6,384 bases of DNA. It comes from Pseudomonadota bacterium (lineage in GTDB: Bacteria > Pseudomonadota > Gammaproteobacteria > Pseudomonadales > UBA5518). Under the pieces are notes generated by a model. The model did not search any database. It worked only from the letters and a program-made list of their open reading frames with translations, and was not told the DNA's origin. The position numbers and the translations under genes were made by a program. The stretch lies in contig CAUJIL010000306.1 in assembly GCA_963204845.1 (NCBI GenBank), forward strand, positions 1 through 6,384, given 5' to 3'. This document shows, in pieces, positions 1 to 4,956 of the stretch (position 1 is its first letter; the number at the start of each line of letters is the position of its first letter).

Positions 1-380
1 GCACCGCGTCCAGCGCGCCGGCGACCGCGTCCTCGACCGCGGTGTCGTAGAACAGCGCCGCGAGGCCGGCGTTGCTGTAGATGTATCTCGACTCGTCGGC
101 GGTGTAGCGGTAGTTCACGTTGACCGGCGTGGCGCGCAGCATGTAGGCGGCGAAGGTTGCCTCGAGGAACGCGATCGAATTCGCCGCCTGGATGCCGACG
201 GTATCGTTGGGGCCTATGCCTCGCGCACGCAGCCACAGCGCGAGCCGCGCCGCGCGATCGCGGAACTCGCGGTAGCCCAGACGCTGCCCGTCCGAGACCA
301 GTGCCTCGCGCTCCGGCGGCACGGTGTCGACGACGATGTCCAGCAGATCAGCCAGGTTGAAGGTCTTCTGTTGTTGCATC
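1..380 (-). CDS. AMP-forming acyl-CoA synthetase (FadD-like), N-terminal part, truncated by window edge
   Basis: Only the first 126 residues lie in the window. The protein starts MQQQKTFNLADLLDIV and continues through a region rich in family-typical blocks: EALVSDGQRLGYREF, then ARLALWLRARGIGPNDTVGI, and ATPVNVNYRYTADE near residues 86-99. The NVNYRY segment is characteristic of the FadD19/FadD17-like branch of the ANL superfamily, which activates carboxylic acids to acyl-CoA through an acyl-adenylate. The ATP-binding P-loop and the catalytic C-terminal lysine domain would lie beyond the left edge and cannot be checked. The ATG at 378-380 is preceded by GAGGAA (387-392) at 6 nt spacing, so the start is well supported. 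It is the third gene of the operon, 34 bp after the larger dehydrogenase. The family call is firm; the substrate is inferred from context only and is probably a bulky or branched acid. Confidence 0.9.
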
Positions 381-414
381 GACGGTTCCTCGACCGGTTG
401 CTCGGGGTGTGCGC

Positions 415-1641
415 TCAGCGCTCGAGTTCACGGAACGGCAGTTCGCGATCGGTGCGGATCTCGCCGGGCAGCCCCAGCACGCGCTCGGCGACCACGTTGC
501 GCAGGATCTCGTCGGTGCCGCCGGCGAGGCGGATGCCGGGCGCCGACAGCCACAGCTGCTGCAGGAAGGACCATTCCCTGCCCAGGTCCTGGTGCGCGAC
601 CAGGCCTTCGGGACCGGCCATCTCGAGCGCGAAGCCCGCGATGTCGAGGATGCCGCGGCCGGCGACCAGCTTCAGGATCGACATTTCCGGCCCGGGCTCC
701 TTGCCCTGCGACAGCGCGGTGAGGCCGCGCGCGATGATCAGCTCCACGCCGTGCTGGCTCAGGAAGGCGTTGGCGATGCGCTCCTTCACGCGTTCGTCGT
801 CGAGCGCGGGACGGCCGTTCCAGCGCGCCGTGCGCGCGACCTGGATCAGGTTGCGGTGCAGGTGCGTGGGCAGGTGGCCGCCGATCGCGAGCCGCTCGTG
901 CATCAGCGTGCTGAGCATCACTTTCCAGCCGCCGTTCACTTCGCCGAGCCGGTTGGCGTCGGGAATGCGCACATCGGTGAGGAACACCTCGTTGAACTCG
1001 GTGTCGCCCGACATCTGGTGGATCGGACGGATCTCGACGCCCGGGGCCTTCATGTCGATGATGAACATCGTCAGGCCCTTCTGCTTCGGCTTGTCCCAGT
1101 CGCTGCGCGCGAGCAGGATGCCGTAGTCGCAGAAGTGCGCTCCCGAAGTCCAGACCTTCTGGCCGTTGATCAGCCATTCGTCGCCGTGCCGCTCGGCGCG
1201 GGTGCGGATGCCGCCGGTGTCGGAGCCGGCCGCGGGCTCGGAAAACAGCTGGCACCAGATCTCGTCACCGACGATGCCGCGCGGCACGTGGCGCTCGCGT
1301 ACCGCCGGTGCCGCCCACATCGCCACCGTTGGCAGGCACTGGCCGATGCTGTTCTCGAACACCATGCGCGGCACCAGGAAGCGTTCCTCCTCCTGGCCGT
1401 AGATGACCTGCTGCATCGCGGTGCCGCCGCTGCCGCCCCATTCGCGCGGCCAGGTGATCGCGGCGTAGCCGGCCTCGGCCTTGCGGCGTTGCCAGACGCG
1501 CGCGGCGCTGATGCGCTCTGCATCGTCGAGGCCTTCGCCGAAACGCTGTTCGTCGCTGGTGCGGGGTTGCGCGTTGGCGTGCAGCCAGGTGCGAACCTCG
1601 GCGCGGTAGGCGGCTTCTTCGGGGGTGTCTCTGAAATCCAT
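415..1641 (-). CDS. Acyl-CoA dehydrogenase, large (catalytic-type) subunit
   Basis: A 408-residue flavoprotein-family enzyme expected to introduce a trans-2,3 double bond into an acyl-CoA in the cytoplasm and pass electrons to electron-transfer flavoprotein. Visible motifs are the N-terminal signature LFSEPAAGSD at residues 132-141, KVWTSGA at 162-168, QMSGDTEFNEVFLTDVRIP at 209-227, and the C-terminal GGTDEILRNVVAERVLGLP at 374-392. The residue before GGT is Ala, so the MCAD-type catalytic Glu is absent there. Glu249 in LMHERLAIGG is the likely base, as in isovaleryl-CoA dehydrogenase and ChsE4. The usual YxxxRxxFG flavin-binding segment is missing. The frame stays open far upstream through the neighbouring gene, but the ATG at 1641 is the real start: it has GGAGA (1649-1653) at 7 nt, lies 14 bp after the neighbour's stop, and begins the homologous sequence MDFRDTPEEAAYRAEVRTWL. 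It probably pairs with the smaller dehydrogenase upstream. Confidence 0.93.
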   Translation of the reverse strand: MDFRDTPEEAAYRAEVRTWLHANAQPRTSDEQRFGEGLDDAERISAARVWQRRKAEAGYAAITWPREWGGSGGTAMQQVIYGQEEERFLVPRMVFENSIGQCLPTVAMWAAPAVRERHVPRGIVGDEIWCQLFSEPAAGSDTGGIRTRAERHGDEWLINGQKVWTSGAHFCDYGILLARSDWDKPKQKGLTMFIIDMKAPGVEIRPIHQMSGDTEFNEVFLTDVRIPDANRLGEVNGGWKVMLSTLMHERLAIGGHLPTHLHRNLIQVARTARWNGRPALDDERVKERIANAFLSQHGVELIIARGLTALSQGKEPGPEMSILKLVAGRGILDIAGFALEMAGPEGLVAHQDLGREWSFLQQLWLSAPGIRLAGGTDEILRNVVAERVLGLPGEIRTDRELPFRELER

Positions 1642-1655
1642 CGTGCTGTCTCCGC

Positions 1656-2747
1656 TTACGCGGCCTCCCGGATCAGTGCGTCGGCCAGCCGCGTGCGCCA
1701 GGCGTGCTCGCTGCCGATCAGTTGTGCGAGGTAGCGCGCGCGGCGCATGTAGAGGTGGCAGTCCATCTCCCACGTGTAACCGATGCCGCCGTGGATCTCG
1801 ATGCCTTCCTCGGCGGCGCGGTTGAACGCGACGCTGGCGGCCACCCGCGCGGCGGCCGCCGCGACCGGCAGTTCGGGTGCGTCGCAGGACAGCGCCCACG
1901 CGCCGTAGTACGCGTGCACGCGCGCCAGCTCGTTGGCGGTGTAGACGTCGGCCATCTTGTGCTTCAGTGCCTGGAAGCTGCCGATCTGGCGGCCGAAGGC
2001 CTTGCGCTGGAGCGCGTAGTCGCGGGCGATCTCGAGGATGCGTGTCGCGCCGCCGACCTGCTCGAAGGCGAGCAGCACGGCTGCGGCGTTCAGCACACGT
2101 TCGCACAGCGCGGCGCCGCGCTCACCGCCGCACAGCGCTTGCGCCGCCACGTCGGTGCACACGACCTCTCCGCAGGGCCGCGTGGGGTCCAGCGTTGCGA
2201 TGGCGTGGCGGGCGACACCGGGGGCCGCGGGATCGACCAGCACCAGCGTGTCGCCGGCGCGCAGCACCAGCAGCCCGGCGATCATCGCATCGGGCACCAC
2301 CGCGAAGCGCCCGCTCAGGCGGCCGTCGGCGAACACCGGCGCGGGCCCCGTGCTCCACGCTTCGGCATCGGCCAGCGCGGCGGTGGCGATCACGTCGCCG
2401 CCGGCGATGCGCGGCAGCCAGCGCTGCTGCTGTTCCTCGTTGCCGGAGCGCATCAGCGCCTCGGCAGCCAGGTAGAAGCTCGATGCCAGCGGCACCGGCG
2501 CGAGATGACGGCCCGCTTCCTCGGCGATCAGGCACAACTCCAGGTAGCCCAGGCCGGCGCCGCCGAACTGCTCGGGAATCGCCGCGGCGGCCGCGCCCAT
2601 GCCGACCAGGTTGTTCCAGACGTCGGCGGAATGCGTGGCGTGCCCCGCGAGCACGCGCCGGATCTCGGTCGAGGTGCTGGTCTCGGCCAGCATCCGGCGG
2701 ACCTCCTGCGCCAGCAGGCGCTGGTCGTCGGAAAAATCGAAGTTCAC
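1656..2747 (-). CDS. Acyl-CoA dehydrogenase-like, small subunit
   Basis: A 363-residue member of the acyl-CoA dehydrogenase family and first gene of the operon. The N-terminal helical domain starts MNFDFSDDQRLLAQEVRRML. The C-terminal domain keeps the flavin-binding block DYALQRKAFGRQIGSFQALK (residues 243-262) and IEIHGGIGYTWEMDCHLYMRRA (316-337). The usual signature ExxAGSD is degenerate (ALADAEAW, 124-131), the helix position of the IVD-type catalytic Glu appears to be Ala, and the terminal (Y/E)GTxxIxR segment is absent. This pattern matches the smaller partner of heteromeric dehydrogenases such as FadE27 or FadE29 and suggests it is not active alone. The start is a GTG (2745-2747) with a strong GGAGG at 2757-2761; no nearby in-frame ATG competes. 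The family assignment is firm; the role as an obligate partner is inference from the complementary motif loss. Confidence 0.9.
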   Translation of the reverse strand: MNFDFSDDQRLLAQEVRRMLAETSTSTEIRRVLAGHATHSADVWNNLVGMGAAAAAIPEQFGGAGLGYLELCLIAEEAGRHLAPVPLASSFYLAAEALMRSGNEEQQQRWLPRIAGGDVIATAALADAEAWSTGPAPVFADGRLSGRFAVVPDAMIAGLLVLRAGDTLVLVDPAAPGVARHAIATLDPTRPCGEVVCTDVAAQALCGGERGAALCERVLNAAAVLLAFEQVGGATRILEIARDYALQRKAFGRQIGSFQALKHKMADVYTANELARVHAYYGAWALSCDAPELPVAAAAARVAASVAFNRAAEEGIEIHGGIGYTWEMDCHLYMRRARYLAQLIGSEHAWRTRLADALIREAA

Positions 2748-2756
2748 GGTCTGATG

Positions 2757-2761
2757 CCTCC
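2757..2761 (-). promoter_or_regulatory. Ribosome binding site for the GTG-initiated small dehydrogenase
   Basis: The minus strand reads GGAGG followed by 9 nt and then GTG. This perfect Shine-Dalgarno core fixes the GTG at 2747 as the start, and homology begins directly after it. Confidence 0.7.
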
Positions 2762-2768
2762 GGGGTGA

Positions 2769-2788
2769 TTTCCTGATCGATACGGAAA
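2769..2788. promoter_or_regulatory. Operator-like 20-bp inverted repeat upstream of the acyl-CoA operon
   Basis: The site has the arrangement TTTCC-TG-ATCGAT-AC-GGAAA. The outer 5-bp arms and the central 6 bp are perfectly symmetric, so 16 of 20 positions obey dyad symmetry. It lies 22 bp upstream of the GTG start and would fall just downstream of the transcription start predicted from the candidate -10 at 2797-2802. The size and symmetry suit a dimeric repressor such as the TetR-family regulators that often control acyl-CoA catabolism. No regulator gene is visible in the window, so the identity of the binding protein is unknown. Confidence 0.45.
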
Positions 2789-2796
2789 GGCCGTCA

Positions 2797-2802
2797 ATTG
2801 TA
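2797..2802 (-). promoter_or_regulatory. Candidate -10 element for the acyl-CoA operon
   Basis: The minus strand reads TACAAT, five of six matches to the sigma-70 -10 consensus. This would start transcription near 2790 and leave a leader of about 43 nt. The sequence about 17 nt further upstream (TATCGT) is a poor -35, so an activator or another sigma factor may be needed, or the match is chance. Confidence 0.25.
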
Positions 2803-2855
2803 GCGATCGGCAGGGCGGGACGATACGTTTCACCGGATTGCCGGACTACGACCCC

Positions 2856-2877
2856 GTAGGTCGGCGTTCATGCCGAC
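2856..2877 (+). repeat. REP-like element: GTAG plus hairpin
   Basis: A GTAG tetranucleotide (2856-2859) is followed directly by a perfect 6-bp stem, GTCGGC (2860-2865) and GCCGAC (2872-2877), around the loop GTTCAT. GTAG next to a short GC-rich palindrome is the hallmark of repetitive extragenic palindromes mobilised by REP-associated tyrosine transposases (RAYTs), and GTAGGTCGG-type copies are common in gammaproteobacteria. Only one clear copy is present here and no transposase is seen. A second weak inverted repeat, CTACG (2846-2850) with CGTAG (2855-2859), overlaps its 5' end. On the minus strand the hairpin begins 11 nt after the DUF3604 stop codon. It lacks a T-run, so it is not a standard intrinsic terminator, though it could stabilise the mRNA 3' end. 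Confidence 0.5.
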
Positions 2878-2888
2878 GAAGACCCGCA

Positions 2889-4778
2889 TCATGAAGAGGC
2901 TGGAACGGTGGCGGGGACGTACCAGATCGGAGACGACCACGCGCGCTCCTGCAGTTCGGCATCACCGGGAGCCTCCTGATGGAGGCGGAACGCATCGTAG
3001 GTGCTCCAGCTCGGCGTCGGGATCTCGAGCACGCGTACGTAGTAAAAGGCATGCGCTGCAGGGTCGAACTCGGGATCCTGCCACAGCGTATCCAGCGAAG
3101 GTGCGCCGATGGTGTTGGTGTAGCTCGCCTGCGCGACGTCGACCGTGGAGCCGATCGCGGGCAGCTTGCCGGTGGCCGGATCGGGTTCGCGGGCGCCGCC
3201 CCAGGCGACGTCGAAGATTTTCTCGCGCCGCGTGCCGTCGGCCGCCAGCCAGCCCTTGATCACCTGCACGCGGTCGAGGTTGGCACCGTCGGGATCCTTC
3301 GCCGCGCGGATCAGCAGGCGCGGGGCCGTTGCAGTGGCAGGGCGGGCCGGCAGGTCGGCACCCATCGGCACGCCCTGCGCGTAGGCTGCGTCAAGGTACG
3401 CCGGGTCGCCCAGCAACGGCTGCCCGTAGTCCCAGCCGGCGAACACGCGCAGCCGGATGCGGGTGCCGGACGTGGCGTAGGTCTCGCCGCGACGCACGGC
3501 GTCGAAGATCGCCTCGCGGGTGTTCGCGCTCGCCCATACGGCGGCGAGGCCGGCGGCGCTGAACACGCGGCCGGTTGCCGGCGGCACCGGGTTTCGGGCC
3601 AGCGCCAGACGCCGCTCGGGCGTGCCGTCGACCAGCACCAGCTTGCCGTGGTAGTTGTCCTCCTCGATCGCGGTGGTGGAGTTGTGGGCATCGCTGCTGC
3701 CGATGAAGCCGAAGCGGTACGGGTTGCCGAGTCCGCGCGCGGCGAGTTCCAGGCCCACGCCGAGTGCCTCGCGCGCGTAGCCGCCCGCGGGGCGTGACAC
3801 CGGCGGCGGGATCGAGGGCTTCAGCGTGAACGGAAAGATCTCGAAATTCGCGAACTCGTCGTTCGGCGCGAGTTGCGGATGGACTTCGGACTGGCCCTTG
3901 ATCTGCACGATCTCCTGCACCGGCTCGTTGCGGATCCGGCGCGCCACGTAGTCGGCGTCGAAGGGGCGACCGTCGAAGGTGCGGGTGCCGAACATCAGGC
4001 CGTCGCTGGCGTTGGCGTTGTGCGGGATTGCGAGGTTGTCCATCCCGGCGGCGCGGCTTGCCTCGAGGTAGCCCCACAGCTGCTCCGGGTCCGGCGAGTC
4101 GAAGCTGCTGAACGGGCGCTCGGGAACCGCGTCGCTGCGGAAGATCACGTTGCGGTGCAGGTTCGCGCCGTCGACCATGCTGGTCCACTCGTAACCCACC
4201 AGCGCCGTGAAGGTGCCCGGTGCGTTGTGACGGTTCGCCGAGGCGATCACCTCGCGCCATAGCGATGCCGACACCTCGGCACTGTTCAGTTCGGGGATCG
4301 GCGCGTTGGCAGCGAGCGATGCGATGATCTCGAACAGGGCCCGCTGCGCTTCCTGCGGGTCGTCCGCGACCAGGCGGCGCGCGATCGGCAGGCGCGATAG
4401 CGGGCTGTCGGGGTTGGCGGTCTGTGGCAGCACGCCGAGGTATTCCGAATGATCGGTCACCGCCGCGAAGTCCAGCGCGCGGTGCATCTGCACCGGGAAC
4501 CCTCCCGCGTGCAGTGTCTGCTCGCCCTTCGCGAAGCGGTACGCGTCGTCGGGTGTGGTGTTGCGGTTGCCGGCCACGAAGGCGTCCGGCGAGTAGCTGG
4601 TATGCACGTGCAGGTCGCCGAACAGCAGCTGCTCCGGGTGTTCGTTGACTGCTTCCTCGACCACCGCTGACGCGGGCGCAACGGGCACCGCTTGCTCCGG
4701 AGCCGGCACGGCGGGACGCTTGCCGTCGCAGGCGCAGAGCAGAACGAACAGGCAGCAGGCAAGTGCTCTGACGCTCAT
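2889..4778 (-). CDS. DUF3604 protein, PHP-like metal-binding, predicted lipoprotein
   Basis: A 629-residue protein of the uncharacterised DUF3604 family. It opens with a hydrophobic signal MSVRALACCLFVLLCACDGK ending in a lipobox-like L-C-A-C, with Cys17 the probable lipidated residue; Asp18 follows at +2. A Pro/Ala-rich linker runs to about residue 48. The domain then shows GDLHVHTSYSPDAF (54-67), AVTDHSEYLG (106-115), GYEWTSM (195-201), IPHN (251-254), QIKGQSEVHP (292-301) and GSSDAH (360-365). HxHTxxSxD, TDH, a lone His and DxH resemble the four PHP-superfamily motifs, which suggests a multi-metal phosphoesterase or other hydrolase outside the cytoplasm; the reaction is unknown. The frame continues to an upstream TTG at 4829, but the ATG at 4778 is chosen because it has GAGGAT at 4787-4792 and directly begins the signal peptide. 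It is divergent from a paralogue. Family call firm, function inferred. Confidence 0.92.
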   Translation of the reverse strand: MSVRALACCLFVLLCACDGKRPAVPAPEQAVPVAPASAVVEEAVNEHPEQLLFGDLHVHTSYSPDAFVAGNRNTTPDDAYRFAKGEQTLHAGGFPVQMHRALDFAAVTDHSEYLGVLPQTANPDSPLSRLPIARRLVADDPQEAQRALFEIIASLAANAPIPELNSAEVSASLWREVIASANRHNAPGTFTALVGYEWTSMVDGANLHRNVIFRSDAVPERPFSSFDSPDPEQLWGYLEASRAAGMDNLAIPHNANASDGLMFGTRTFDGRPFDADYVARRIRNEPVQEIVQIKGQSEVHPQLAPNDEFANFEIFPFTLKPSIPPPVSRPAGGYAREALGVGLELAARGLGNPYRFGFIGSSDAHNSTTAIEEDNYHGKLVLVDGTPERRLALARNPVPPATGRVFSAAGLAAVWASANTREAIFDAVRRGETYATSGTRIRLRVFAGWDYGQPLLGDPAYLDAAYAQGVPMGADLPARPATATAPRLLIRAAKDPDGANLDRVQVIKGWLAADGTRREKIFDVAWGGAREPDPATGKLPAIGSTVDVAQASYTNTIGAPSLDTLWQDPEFDPAAHAFYYVRVLEIPTPSWSTYDAFRLHQEAPGDAELQERAWSSPIWYVPATVPASS

Positions 4779-4788
4779 CGTCGACGAT
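4777..4788. promoter_or_regulatory. 12-bp perfect palindrome at the lipoprotein start codon
   Basis: ATCGTCGACGAT is perfectly self-complementary. It overlaps the first two bases of the minus-strand start codon and the last base of the GAGGA Shine-Dalgarno core. It could be part of a protein binding site or affect translation initiation, but without a loop it would be a poor hairpin, and a GC-rich genome produces such words by chance. Confidence 0.2.
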
Positions 4789-4792
4789 CCTC
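4787..4792 (-). promoter_or_regulatory. Ribosome binding site of the DUF3604 lipoprotein gene
   Basis: The minus strand reads GAGGAT, with the GAGGA core 9 nt before the ATG at 4778. It favours this start over the in-frame TTG 51 bp upstream, which would also put 17 polar residues ahead of the signal peptide. Confidence 0.6.
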
Positions 4793-4828
4793 GTGCAGAT
4801 ATTCTGGTTGGCTGTGTCGGGACGGACA

Positions 4829-4857
4829 ACTCTAGCGCAGCCCCGTACCGCTGTCGC
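4829..4857 (-). promoter_or_regulatory. Candidate sigma-70-like promoter for the DUF3604 lipoprotein gene
   Basis: On the minus strand GCGACA (4852-4857, four of six matches to TTGACA) and TAGAGT (4829-4834, four of six matches to TATAAT) are separated by exactly 17 bp. Transcription would start near 4822, giving a leader of about 44 nt. The rest of the 178-bp divergent region (4779-4956) shows no convincing promoter for the plus-strand gene; TTGGCT at 4808-4813 with TCTAGC at 4831-4836 has the right 17-bp spacing but a poor -10. Confidence 0.3.
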
Positions 4858-4943
4858 TATGCGAGTGCCGGCCGAAGGAATGCACGGAGCGTTTGCGCGC
4901 ACCCGCGTGATGCTGCGACGATGGCCGCAACGCAAGGCGATCC

Positions 4944-4949
4944 GGGGAG
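4944..4949 (+). promoter_or_regulatory. Ribosome binding site of the plus-strand DUF3604 gene
   Basis: GGGGAG lies 7 nt before the ATG at 4957. Together with the signal peptide that begins at this ATG, it fixes the start. Confidence 0.6.
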
Positions 4950-4956
4950 CGACACC

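Noticed and set aside
1642..2106. A 155-codon N-terminal extension of the large dehydrogenase
   Set aside because: The extension is the small dehydrogenase gene read in another frame (Arg-rich). Homology starts at the ATG at 1641, which has its own ribosome binding site.
409..2768. Two long plus-strand open frames (441 and 354 codons) opposite the dehydrogenase genes
   Set aside because: They mirror the real genes, carry no recognisable domain, and are rich in His, Arg, Ala and Gly as expected of antisense frames in GC-rich DNA.
2820..2888. Intrinsic terminator after the DUF3604 lipoprotein gene
   Set aside because: The hairpin is present but no T-run follows it on the transcribed strand, so it is better described as a REP-like element.
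4779..4829. TTG start 51 bp upstream for the DUF3604 lipoprotein
   Set aside because: It would place a polar 17-residue segment before the signal peptide, and the ATG at 4778 has a better ribosome binding site.
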